Shown piece after piece: positions 11,471 through 21,344 of a DNA stretch of 64,000 nt. The translations under genes were made by a program, and so were the position numbers. The stretch's first letter is position 1; each line of letters begins with the position of its first letter. The stretch is from Mauremys mutica. Taxonomy: Eukaryota; Chordata; Testudines; Geoemydidae. The stretch is from NCBI RefSeq assembly GCF_020497125.1, contig NC_059072.1, positions 306,422,781-306,486,780 on the forward strand, written 5' to 3'. The notes below the pieces were generated by a model. That model was not told where the DNA came from and ran no database searches. It was given only the letters and a program-made list of their open reading frames with translations.

Positions 11471-11577
11471 TCAGTACTGTTGAAAATTCTGCTCTTATTA
11501 TTAGATATACCAGTAATATCTTACCAAAACAACCAATCATTTAAATATTTCAATAACAGCCTAAACATTTAAGAGCC

Positions 11578-12464
11578 TGTAGTGAGGTGGCCTGGTTCCC
11601 AGCCGCCCTCAAGGGGGACGAGCCCCTCCAGACGCCCAAGTGGGCAGAGCCAGTGGAGCTTGCGCCCGCCCCGCAGAGGTCAGGGCGCAGAACAGGAAGT
11701 ACAAAAGTCCAACCCCAGAGTTCACTACAGCCCCGGCCGCCGGAGAAGCCAGATGCCTGTGGCCTAGCTCCTGGTGGAGAGACTCCTGCAGTCTGCGATC
11801 GACCCGAGGACTGGCCAGACCAGCCGACGCCTGATGCCAACCAGATCCCGGAGAAGCTGTTAAGCCTGCCAGTAGTAAGCTACCCAGAGGAGCTGCCAAG
11901 CTTACCACTCGTCGAATACCCCAAGGAGCCCAGGGTGCTTGATTCCGTGGAGGACACCGTCACGATGCAGGTACCTCTAGAAGGGGAGGTAGGAAGTAGC
12001 CTGGGGGCAGCCGACCCTAGTCTGGCTGCAGCACACCCAGAGCCAATGTCAGTGTGTTGTGGTCAGGATCCCCACTGACGCAGTAGCAGGTCTGTTGCTG
12101 CTGCTAGGGCCCAGGGCTGGGATGCAGTGAAATGGGTGGGCCTGTGTCCCCCTGCCACCCAACATGCGGGTGGCAGTCTCCCCCTCTTCCTGGTCCTTCG
12201 GAGCTAGGACCTGGGCCTCCTAAACCTGTTTGTTTGCTCAGCCCTTGCTTGAAGGCCTGAGCCCCTGACTGTTTGCTGCCCCGCCCTGACCGAGGGCCTG
12301 GGCTTGTTACTGAACTGTTTCCTCAGCCCCTGCTTGAGGGCCTGAGCTCCTGACTGTTTGCTGCCCTGCCAGGCTAATTCCACAATTCACCGGACTTAAG
12401 TAGTGAGGCGGCCTGGTTCCCAGCCACCCCAGAGGGGGACAAGCCCTGGCCAAACCCCACTACA
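11578..12464 (+). mobile_element. Solo LTR, family A (TGTAGTGAGG...CCCCACTACA)
   Basis: An 887-bp unit begins TGTAGTGAGG and ends CCCCACTACA. It is flanked by a perfect 5-bp target duplication GAGCC (11573-11577 and 12465-12469). TG/CA ends with a 5-bp duplication fit an LTR retrotransposon; no internal region follows, so it is a solo LTR. A 48-bp direct repeat lies at its start and again at about 12407-12454. A second, inverted copy of the family is at 35960-36762. The LTR carries an open frame, described separately. Confidence 0.85.
11587..12078 (+). CDS. Open reading frame inside LTR family A, unknown function
   Basis: 163 codons from an ATG at 11587; the same frame is open from the first bases of the LTR, so the true start is uncertain. 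The protein is proline- and glutamate-rich with no domain I recognise, no membrane segment and no signal peptide. It ends MSVCCGQDPH. The copy at 36262-36678 keeps the same frame, nearly the same length of the shared region and the identical terminus. In the last 32 codons the two differ at seven sites, six of them synonymous. That pattern suggests the frame was translated in the parent element. In this solo LTR it is probably not expressed now. It could be the start of gag or an accessory protein. Confidence 0.45.
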   Translation: MAWFPAALKGDEPLQTPKWAEPVELAPAPQRSGRRTGSTKVQPQSSLQPRPPEKPDACGLAPGGETPAVCDRPEDWPDQPTPDANQIPEKLLSLPVVSYPEELPSLPLVEYPKEPRVLDSVEDTVTMQVPLEGEVGSSLGAADPSLAAAHPEPMSVCCGQDPH

Positions 12465-12469
12465 GAGCC

Positions 12470-12757
12470 CACAACACACTTAGGCCATTAGGAGTCTGGC
12501 CCAACTGCTCACACTATTCCTACAGCACTGGAAATTACTTTGTAATCAAAGTGATTTGTAGAGAACAATCTATTTCTATATTAAGACAATGATTACGTAT
12601 CTCTAAAACTAGGGAGACATGATTCATAGTCATATGAAAGTGCTCAGTTCTGTTTAGTGGTAGCTGGTAAGCATGTCAACGATGAAATTAAAATGAAGGA
12701 TAATTAAATAATAAACTATATTTGTGATTTCAAGTACATTGTAATTTAAGTACCACT
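12470..12757. other. Spacer between two LTRs
   Basis: AT-rich unassigned sequence with no visible feature. Confidence 0.5.
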
Positions 12758-13488
12758 TGTGATGGGGTATCCTCCTCACACAGAACTGGAAGGGGTTATG
12801 GCCAGGTAGCCTATTAACTCCACAGACTGCATCTGGAGGAAGACCCAGGGAGCAGGGAATTAATTATAAGCAGGTTCAGCTGTGCAGGAATAGGCAGGGC
12901 CTATACAGCCTGGAAACTGGCAACAGACAGGACTGCTTCTGGGTAAGGGCAGTCACCCCCTGGGAAGAGGGAGGAGTGTTTGGAGACTGCTATGATGTGT
13001 AGGCTGTAGTCACTCCCTGGGAGACGAGTTTGGTGCAGTTACACCCAGAGAAAGGTGGGGAACCAGAAGAGTAGGAAGCAGTCCAGGGAAAGAGCAGTTA
13101 GGGCTGGGAGAAGAGAGCCCAGAACTGGGTATATAGTCCTTAAACTGAAACCCAGAGTAGAGGGTGGACCTGAGTTTCCCTGCCTGCAACTGAAGGACTG
13201 GCACCAAAGGCAATGAATGAGAAGACTGCCTGGGACTGCTGAAGGAAAGACTTTGATATAGCCCAGAAGGGGAAAAAGCTGAGTCACCTACCTGGAGGGC
13301 TGAGTCATGAAGAGGATGCTGTGGTTCCTGGGATGAGAGAGGAGCAACAAATGTGTGTGTGTGAGAGAGAGAGAGACTGACTGTGTGATAGTGTGGGACC
13401 ATGGGAATGGATGTTGACCTGATGAGCTAATCCACAGCGTGACCAGGAGAAGGCACCAGACTAGTGGTGAGTGGCACACCCTGTGACA
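12758..13488 (+). mobile_element. LTR family B, copy 1
   Basis: Starts TGTGATGGGGTATCC and ends ACACCCTGTGACA. It is homologous over its whole length to 34560-35170, sharing phrases such as GCAGGTTCAGCTGTGCAGGA and GGAAGCAGTCCAGGGAA. The flanks CCACT and CTGCT match at only three of five bases, so the duplication has decayed or the ends are off by a base or two. A TATATAG at 13130-13136 may be the promoter. No internal retroviral region adjoins. Confidence 0.7.
13349..13382. repeat. (TG)n(AG)n microsatellite
   Basis: A TG run directly followed by an AG run inside LTR family B. Confidence 0.9.
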
Positions 13489-13493
13489 CTGCT

Positions 13494-15392
13494 AATAATC
13501 AGTAAATTCAAAATTCAGAGCTATACTTATTAAGCCATCTGCCCCCCTGGCCCAATTCAGAAGTCAAACTTTGCCCGTGGCCCTAACTTAGATGAAAAGG
13601 TGTTTAACTCCGTGTTCATGTACTATGTGATTTATCCTTGAGTTATTTTCTCACCCACTGTAAAGGAACCTTAGTCACTTGTTTCACAAGAATCTTTTGT
13701 TAATCCTTCAAGTACACGTGTCCCATAGGTTTGTTGAAAAAGGCAAGGGGTGTGATAGAGGAATGGAAAGAGATCAATATATTGCATGTTGGCTTTTGGA
13801 AGAAATGTTTTAGGGCAATAGGTCAATTTGGGTCATCACAATTTAAATTAAACTGAATTTAATGATATCAGAAGGCTTTATTATATTTAAAACCTCAAAT
13901 ATCTCATCCTGTTGAATAATAACCTTTGAAGTTTTGGATTCCATTAAACTAAAACTGATAAAAATTAAAACAAATCAAAAGTGTACTGTTCAATTAAATA
14001 CCTGTTCATTTTCACATTCCACCATCTGTGTTGAAGAAAAATAAATATTATAGCTTTATGGATGATTCTGAATAGACTACTAAATATGGATAAACACAAT
14101 CTGTATAAATATATAGCCAGATGGTGAGTCTTAAGCCACAGTCTCTGGTTGGAAGTGGAAAGAGAATTGAGGTGTGATGCATCAGCAGGAGTCTCAGGAG
14201 GAATTCCAGTTGACTGGGCCCTAATTCCTTAAGGGACATCTGGGGGAATAATGCTTGTTTCCTTTTAAATGGATTTTGAGTGTGCTCCCCCTCAACGATG
14301 GGCTGGGCTTGTTGTCTGGTGTATGCGCAAGGAAAGGCCAGAGCCCTGACCTGATGGGAGACTGGAGCTGCTAGTGGTGATGTCTGGGAGTAGTGTCTGT
14401 GTTCCCCAATTAGATGTGGTCCAGTCACTGCACATGTGAAAAGGCTCTGTGTACCCTTTCTGCTCTCTGTAGTATCTATAGATTTAGCTCTGACAGTGAA
14501 TAGCTTTACAGAATAAACCTATTCTTGGGCAGACGATCACCTTGGAAGTTACAGCCCAATGATCTTATGAACTTAATAGGCATGTTTAATGATTTCATTG
14601 GAACTACAAGTTATGGTTTTACATATAGAGGTGTGTATGAATACAACTAAACAACTATCTGAGTAATGTGACCCTGAGGTAGGGTGTGTGTGTATAGAGA
14701 GAGAGGATTTCTTCCCTCCACTCTGCTGTGTTTCAGTAGGTTTTTTGATCAGCAAAGCCTTTTTTACTTGGACTTTACTCCCATTTACTAGTTTATGCCC
14801 AATGTTAGGAAAATCTATTCTGATTCCTTCAGGAAAAAGTTTAACACAACCTCTCACTACGTGATTTTTATCAGTACCCAAACATTTTAATCAAATGTTT
14901 AGGACATTTTTCCTCTCTGGTAACTTTCCTATTTAAACAAAAGTTTCCCAAACTTTCTTTGGTATAGCACCACAAGAGAGTCATCTTAAGGAACCTCTTC
15001 TGGATAAAATCAGTACTAAATGTAGTGAATTGCTGAAGCTGCCATTTCCCCCCTGGAATTCCTAAATCGTAGGCCTAATTCTTGCCGTCTGTTGCTACAG
15101 GTTTCCTGACTTTCTCTGGTTTGGATTTTTGTGGTAATTTTCTCTATTAGCTTTACATACCCTCCTTGAATTTACTGATAAGAGATGCCCAAGACTTGTC
15201 CTATTATTCAACAGGCTGCAAACAGAAGACATTTGGCCTTAGCTCAGTCTCAGAATAGACTTTTCAGGGCATTTTTCAAGAGCAATTAATAAAATTGAGA
15301 GATTTTAGATTTTCTAGGACAGTTTTTAATTTGATCTCCCTGCTTTCTGGAAACAGGGCTGTTGCTCCTATAACATACACTTTTCATGCATC
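13494..15392. other. No recognisable gene
   Basis: About 1.9 kb of AT-rich sequence. The open frames at 14048-14428 and 14573-14881 on the minus strand lack any family resemblance or splice context that I can support. Confidence 0.5.
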
Positions 15393-15510
15393 ATTATTAT
15401 AGTTTTTATTTACACTGCAGTAGCATGTAGAGGCCACAGTCAAGACTGGGGCCCCGTTGTGCTAGGAACTATATAAATATGTGAGAGACAGTATGAACTG
15501 CAAAGCCAAA
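15393..15510. repeat. Old amniote interspersed repeat, copy 2
   Basis: Same family and orientation as 9437-9610, with GGGGCCCCGTTGTGCTAGG near 15450-15470. Confidence 0.55.
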
Positions 15511-16129
15511 GGACCATTGAATTTAACAAAGATTTCGATGAAGAATGACTTGTTATGCTAATTAGACTGTGGGGAAAATTCAGCTCATAAGACAGTGGTC
15601 CCCAACCTTTTTGTGGCCAGTAGCACATTCATGTTTTCAGAAGAGTGTGGCGGGCGCCAACAGTTTTTCAAGGCTTATTTTGTATTTGTACATTAAATAA
15701 TATGAAAACATAATATTTAATATTACATAATATATGAATCCGTAAGATAAAAAAGGTAATTTTACATGCAAAAGGTATTAATTAAATTATTTGGCAATTT
15801 ACTCTTTCACCTTACCGTGTGAATTTGCTCTTTTTTATATACCTGTAAGAAAAATTAAGGTGTTTTTACAAAATAAACATCATAAACAGCTTTCATCTTA
15901 TTTATTTTAAAAAAATAAAACATTGTTGAACTGCTGGTCCAAATATATTTATTATTCTTACTTTAACATAGCCAGTTATGGTTAATTAAAAATATTCTTT
16001 GTATTGTTACTTGTATCTGGATTTCAATAAACAAATATGAAAAAAAGTTAAACACAAGTTAATCATACGCACTCATCAGCACTTAATGGAAAATAGATAT
16101 CATTAATTCACGTGGTTTTTCTAATAAAG

Positions 16130-17937
16130 TCAGTGTGATTTTTGGCACTGCATTTCTTCAGCCAATTTTTCGTAGTTGGGAGAGTAGGATGATATTCCCA
16201 TTCGTAAGCAATCATCAAGATGGGCATCTGTAAGCCCAGATCTGTATTTTGATTTTATGATGATCATTGTTGAAAACAGAACTTCACATAGATAAGTGGA
16301 ACTGAAATAAGATTTTATTTTGTATGCTACGTTTTTTAAGGCAGGAAACTTTTTTTGGTCAACCAGATTCCAAAAGTTTTCATCTGTTGCACGGGATTTT
16401 AGAACAATATCATTTGGAAGGTCCAAAATCTCCAGTTCCACATCTTCTGTTCTTACTTGGATGCGACTCGCAATTGAGGTAGCCATTTTTGTTATCTCTA
16501 TTTGGCAAGTAAAAGGATTCACAAGAAAGCTCAATGATGGTGAACTGTTGAAATCTCTTTTCAAATTGTTCCAGAAGTGTTTGAATGTGGATAACAAATG
16601 GTGATGGGTTAAAATCACTGTCACATACCATTTTCTTCATACTTGGGAAATGTACGAGAGACTTCATCTTCATATGTGACATCCACAAGATCAGTTTTGC
16701 TTTGAATGATTTTACATTTGAGCCATATGTTTGTCTTTTCCCTGGAGCTCAAGATTTAAAATGTTCGATTTGTCAGTGATGTGGGCAAGGAAAGCCAAGT
16801 CCATTAACCAGCTGGAGTCTTCTAGTTGCTCGAAGTTCTGATTTGTGGACTTCAGAAATTCTTTGATCTCTTCAATTAGACTTAAAAAATGTGCAAGAAC
16901 TTTACTTTTGCTCAGCCATCGTACTTCTGTGTGCAAGATAAGATCAGATTGTTTATCATCAACATCTTCCAACAGGCCCTTAAAAAGTCAGTGTTGCAAA
17001 GGTTTCGCTCGAATAGAGTTAATTATTTTAATAACGTTCATGACATGTTGAAAAGAAAGAACTTTGATGCACAAAGCTTCTTGGTGGATAATGCAATGAT
17101 AAGACAAAGTTCGGAAAGGATTCATTCTTCTTACAGAGTGCAATGAATCCATTGGCACTGCCCATCATTGCTGGTGTCCCATCAGTGGTGATCGCAGACA
17201 GCTTGTGTAGTGGCATACTAATTGATGTTGCATATGATTTGAATAAATTATAGATGTCCTCACCCTTTGTTCGCCCTTTCATAGGCAATACTTTTAGTAA
17301 CTCTTCTTTTACGGAGAAGTCACTAAATACCATCCTCACCATAACTGCCAATTTTGCTGTATCCGATATATCTGTTGACTCATTGAATTTCAGTGAAAAC
17401 CAGTCACATATTTCCAAGTCATCTTTTAGCTGAGTTTGCATGTCTCTTGAAATTGCATGTATCCTCCTCGTAACTGTGTTGTCTGATAACTGCAAGTCTT
17501 GTATTGCCGACAAACTCTCACCCTTGTAAGGAAATCCTTGAAACAGGCAATCAGCACCAGTCAAAAATGCTTCCTTCAACAATTCACCATCTTGAAAGGG
17601 TTTTTTCTTCTTTGCGAGCAGATGAGCAATTGTAAAGGAAGCAATACTATCACCTTTAGACTTTACCACTTGTCTAATGAAAACAGATTGCTGGGCAGAT
17701 AGGTTTGATTTGAGTTGATTGATTTTCTTCTTTCTCAACTCAGATTTAAGTGGATGACTAATGTCAAAAGAGCTGTGATTAGTTTGGAAATGGCTTTCGA
17801 CATTGTTTTTTTGGCACTGCAATGGCACCCCTGCACAATAAGCAAACACATTTCCCTTTATTTTCAATAAAACAATAGGATTCTTCCCATTCTGTGTTGA
17901 AATAATATGTACGTTGTCTTTTATTTGAACCACTCAT
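16130..17937 (-). pseudogene. hAT transposase (Charlie/GTF2IRD2-FAM200 type), lightly broken
   Basis: This enzyme would cut and paste the surrounding transposon in the nucleus. The likely start is the ATG at 17937-17935, opening MSGSNKRQRTYYF. A zinc-finger-like C-x2-C (CLLC) follows, then a frameshift at a run of seven T (17806-17812), then the H-x4-H half in the longest frame (17028-17933). That frame has FNESTDIS, where the family usually has an aspartate first, and TTDGTPAMMG with the second catalytic aspartate. After a frameshift near 17090 the piece 16712-16972 has TEVRWLSKSKV with the catalytic glutamate. The C-terminal dimerisation block LCEVLFSTMIIIKSKYRSGL (16130-16624) is present. 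About three frameshifts disable it. Confidence 0.88.
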
Positions 17938-18015
17938 TTTGGGGCAAAATGTTAAAAAAATAATAAATCACAAAGCACAAGAAAACAGCAGTATCGGTGC
18001 AGCGGAAGAATACTC

Positions 18016-18390
18016 GCATACAGGGCCGGCTCCAGCAAGCACGTGCCTGGGGCAGCACATGCTATGGGGCAGCATTCCATCCATTCTTGGGATGGCAGAG
18101 TCGGAGGGTGTTTTTGGTGGCAGTTCTGGGCAGCGCAGAGATAAGCCAGAGAGAAGCCGCAAGGACAGAGAACACTGGTGCCCGCTGCCTGCAGTCCCAG
18201 AGTACTCTGTCCCCAGCAGGCATGGGCCCGGCCTCTCTCGCCTGCTGGGCACTAGGTGGGCCTCGTGCCTGCCGGGGACAGAGAACACCGTGCCCACAGC
18301 CTGAGTTCTTTGTCCCCATCAGGTGCAGGGCCTCGGCTTCTCTCCCCTGCTGGGTACTAGGCAGGTGCACATAAATGTCCCAGTGGGTGC
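18016..18390. repeat. GC-rich subterminal block with a two-copy tandem repeat
   Basis: Opens with CAGGGCCGGCTCCAGC, which looks like one end of the MITE family seen at 31379 and elsewhere, but no matching second end is present. Two imperfect copies of an approximately 100-bp unit follow (starting CTGTCCCCAGCAGG near 18208 and TTGTCCCCATCAGG near 18309). The antisense open frames here are by-products of this composition. Confidence 0.55.
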
Positions 18391-18488
18391 CATGGCGCCC
18401 ACGGGCACTGCATTGGGGACCACTGAATAAGATATCCCACCGTGCAACATCATAACCCATGAAATCTATGGTATGTGCAATGTCATAG

Positions 18489-19169
18489 TGTAGCAGGGTG
18501 GACCCTGCTCCGGCCCTGAAGGGGTTAAAAACAGCCCTGGGAAGGGGCTTTTTGGCTGGGCTGATTGGGGAAATGGCTGCAGCTGGGGGTCATGCCCCAA
18601 ACTGAGCCCAGGGCCTTATAAAGGGCAGGGAAGCCAGAAGCCCAGACAGTCTCTCTCTGCCTTCAGAGAGGGATGGGCCTGGGTGCTTAGGAGCTGACAT
18701 AGAGTACCTGAGTGGAGCAGGGCTGGGGACAGGCTGAGGAGCTGGGGAGCTCCAGCCTAGAAAGCCCCAGGCTGCGGCCTAGCAGTGGGCCAACAGGTAC
18801 TGGGGGTTGCAGAGGGCAGCCCAGGGGTAGGCCAAGGCAGCAGGTCCAAACCCTCCTTGCCTGTGATGAGTAGGCTGATACTGCAGTCTGCCCCAGGATG
18901 TGGGGCTAGACAATGACTGACAGTAGCCATATACTGAGGCAAGGTGGAGATAGAGGGTGGGGGTTCCCTAAGGAGGGGAGACCCTAAGAGAAAGGGGTTA
19001 CTGCCAGGGGGCAGCACCCCATGTGAAAGGGCACCGGGTCCAGGGAGGGACACGGGGGCCAGAAGACAGGTGGATCACCAGCCTGCAGAGGGCGCTCCGA
19101 ATGCTGGAACAGAGCTAATTCCCGGAGTCACCAGCAGGAGGCGCCGCAGGGGTGAGTCCGCCCGTTACA
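18489..19169 (+). mobile_element. Solo LTR, family C
   Basis: A 681-bp unit begins TGTAGCAGGGTGGACC and ends GTCCGCCCGTTACA. It is flanked by a perfect 5-bp duplication CATAG (18484-18488 and 19170-19174). The orientation follows a good TATA box at 18616-18623 followed by a pyrimidine-rich initiation-like region. No internal retroelement sequence adjoins. Confidence 0.88.
18616..18623 (+). promoter_or_regulatory. TATA box of LTR family C
   Basis: TTATAAAG lies in a GC-rich context about 130 bp into the LTR, the expected position for the U3 promoter of an LTR retroelement. Activity cannot be judged. Confidence 0.6.
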
Positions 19170-19174
19170 CATAG

Positions 19175-20376
19175 CATGATGTATTCTGTGATATTTTCAG
19201 TGGAACAGGAAGTACTTAGAAGATTTAGGAGGGAGAACAAACATTCAAAATCTATGCCTAAATCAAGTTTAATTCTTACTGTTCAGGTCCCTTCTAAATC
19301 AGACTACACTATCAATCCAAAAATAGGTTGCTATCCTCTTTGTTGGACAGGCGTTATTATGGGCCATTCTTAGTTCCAACAATACTAATTCTCTCTCATC
19401 TCACAGCTCTTGTCTGCTGAGGAAGGAATTTCCACTAACATTATCTAGATGTACTTCGAAAGGGAAAGCAGCATATTTTGCCTTTTGAGGCAATATGGAG
19501 TTGCATTCTCACAACTGAATGACTGAGCTTTCTTCATGTTAGATACCTTTTTTTTTTTCAGTTACTGATGATACTCCTATGTGGCAAGCCAGATATTTTG
19601 AGAACACCATTCTACTAAATCTTCAAATCCACCTTGAGGCAATTAGAACAATTGTTCAGAGGGAATATTACTTAATCCTCACCAATTGTACAATCATCAG
19701 ATCTAGTCTTTTGTGAATTTACAACCTAGAACTGCACTGGATTGGTTTACTAACTGAACTCTGTCAACACAGTGTTTGGTAGTGTTTGCTGAATTTTGGC
19801 AATTGGATCTATATTATTTCTATAGATCTTAAGATCTATGCACTTATGATGTTTTTACAGAAAATAGTAGTTTTTCCCTGAATGGAACTGACCTAATTTT
19901 TAAACAGCATCAGATATTGTAACTTGACTGAAGCAGTTAGTCTTTAAAATTTTTTTAAAAAAACCCACAAACTGCCAGACAGCTAGCTGAGTTTATACTG
20001 AGGGAAAGTGAAGCTGGCAGTGAACCCAAGGAAATGCCTCATTGGCTCCCTCTTGCTTGATAATTTTCAAACCTTCAAATTCAACATTTCTGTCCACTGG
20101 ATATAAGGCATTTGAGGCAAATCTCTTGTTAACCACAGCCTAGAATTGACTGGATAGTGCTGCAATACCCATAATTTAATAAATATTAGATTTAACTAAA
20201 AGTTAGATGAAAGATGGCTCTGATGGTTTCACCAGCTTCAACTGCTTACAAATATGGAAAGACAGTGGAGCATATTTTTAGCTTGATCCACTCCTTTGTG
20301 CTGGAAATTGGGTTTTAGGCAATGGCTGGAGAGATACGCTCCAGGAATTCATAGCTGTTATATAATCCAGCATATA
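19175..20376. other. No recognisable feature
   Basis: About 1.2 kb of AT-rich sequence that may be one of the few unique stretches here. No open frame of note, no repeat end seen. Confidence 0.5.
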
Positions 20377-20466
20377 TCCTAGAGCAGCGGTCCCCAACCT
20401 TTTTGTCACCAGGGACCGGTTTCGTCGAAAAAAAAATTTCCGTGGACCTGCCCGCTATCTGACCCC

Positions 20467-20709
20467 CAGGGCGGCATTTGCCGGCAGGCGGGTCCGGCGG
20501 ACCCTCCGCAGTCATGCCTGCGGGAGGTCCACTAGAGCCCCGGGAGCAGCGGACCCTCTGCAGTCGTGCCTGCGGGAGGTCCACTAGAGCCCCGGGAGCA
20601 GCGGACCCTCTGCAGTCGTGCCTGCGGGAGGTCCGCTGCTCCCGTGGCTCCGGTGGACCTCCCGCAGGCATGACTGCTTGGGGCGGCCAAATTCGTAGAG
20701 CCGCCCCTG
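20467..20709. mobile_element. GC-rich hAT-like MITE, family M, copy 1 (nested)
   Basis: A 243-bp element from CAGGGCGGCATTTGCC to TAGAGCCGCCCCTG. It is flanked by a perfect 8-bp duplication CTGACCCC (20459-20466 and 20710-20717) and lies inside the hAT element at 20385-21302. It carries three tandem imperfect copies of a unit containing TGCAGTCGTGCCTGCGGGAG and GTCCACTAGAGCCCCGGGAG. A family-wide motif, GCATGACTGC, faces it in inverted orientation at 20667-20676. Confidence 0.92.
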
Positions 20710-21111
20710 CTGACCCCCACCCACTTCCTGCCCCCCCGACTGCCCGCCCCCCTCAGAATCCCCGACCCATCCTGCTCCTTGTCCCCTCACCATTCCCCAG
20801 AGACCCCCCACCACCCTGGGACCCCACCCCTGCTCCCTGTCCCCTGACTGCCCCAACCCCTATCCCCCCCGCTGAGTCCTGACAGACCCCCCCGGAACAC
20901 CCATAATCCAACCCCCCCATTCCCTGCCCCCTGACCGCTCCCCCAACCTCCGCCCCCTCTCTGTGCCCTGACTGTCCCCAGGACTTCCTGCCCCTTAGCC
21001 AACCCCCCCCTGGCCCCAGCCTCTTACCCCCGGCTCCCTCCTCACCCGGAGCCTCAGCGCCTCGCCCGACAGCTGCAGCATGACTCCGTCGGGGCCTGAG
21101 CTCCGTCCCGC

Positions 21112-21217
21112 TCAGAGCCGCGTGGTGAGGGGGCGGGGCTGGGAGCTCCACGCTGAGCGGAGGGAGCTGAGCTCAGCCCGGAGCTCGCAGCCCCGCCCCC
21201 TCACCACGCGGCTCTGA
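21112..21217. repeat. Perfect 30-bp inverted repeat, CpG-rich
   Basis: The arm at 21112-21141 (TCAGAGCCGCGTGGTGAGGG...) is the exact reverse complement of 21188-21217, with a 46-bp spacer that includes GGAGCTGAGCTC. It sits in the right part of the non-autonomous hAT and contains GGGGCGGGG (GC-box) motifs in both arms. Confidence 0.9.
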
Positions 21218-21344
21218 GGGGGCGGGGCTCAGGGGCCCCGGCGGAGACACGGCGCTTGATGTGCTAGGGGTCGGTTCGCGGCCCGGGGGTTGGGGACCCC
21301 TGTCCTAGAGGACCACATCCTGATAGTGCAAGTTAGAGAAGCCT

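Larger units (their letters stand above)
15593..18425 (-). mobile_element. hAT DNA transposon, almost complete
   Basis: The left end reads CAGTGGTCCCCAACC (15593-15607) and the right end is its inverted counterpart ...TTGGGGACCACTG (ending 18425), giving a 2.83-kb unit. The minus strand encodes a hAT transposase between the ends. The flanks CATAAGAC and AATAAGAT share six of eight bases if the cut is shifted one base, so the 8-bp duplication is only partly preserved. The left terminus is close to that of the non-autonomous element at 20385-21302. A GC-rich subterminal block at 18016-18390 holds repeats. Confidence 0.85.
20385..21302. mobile_element. Non-autonomous hAT element with a nested MITE
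   Basis: Starts CAGCGGTCCCCAACC and ends GGTTGGGGACCCCTG. It is flanked by a perfect 8-bp duplication TCCTAGAG (20377-20384 and 21303-21310). It encodes no transposase. Its left end (CAGCGGTCCCCAACCTTTTT, then GTCACCAG) is nearly the same as that of the hAT at 15593 (CAGTGGTCCCCAACCTTTTT, then GTGGCCAG), so the two probably used the same enzyme. The interior is C-rich, and the right part is CpG-rich and palindromic. Confidence 0.92.

Noticed and set aside
13010..13402. 130-codon minus-strand frame
   Set aside because: Antisense of LTR family B including a microsatellite; no domain.
17939..18460. Overlapping 99-132-codon frames on both strands
   Set aside because: They lie in the GC-rich repeated subterminal block of the hAT transposon.
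21040..21300. CpG island that could mark a gene promoter
   Set aside because: It lies entirely within a hAT element with a clear 8-bp duplication.
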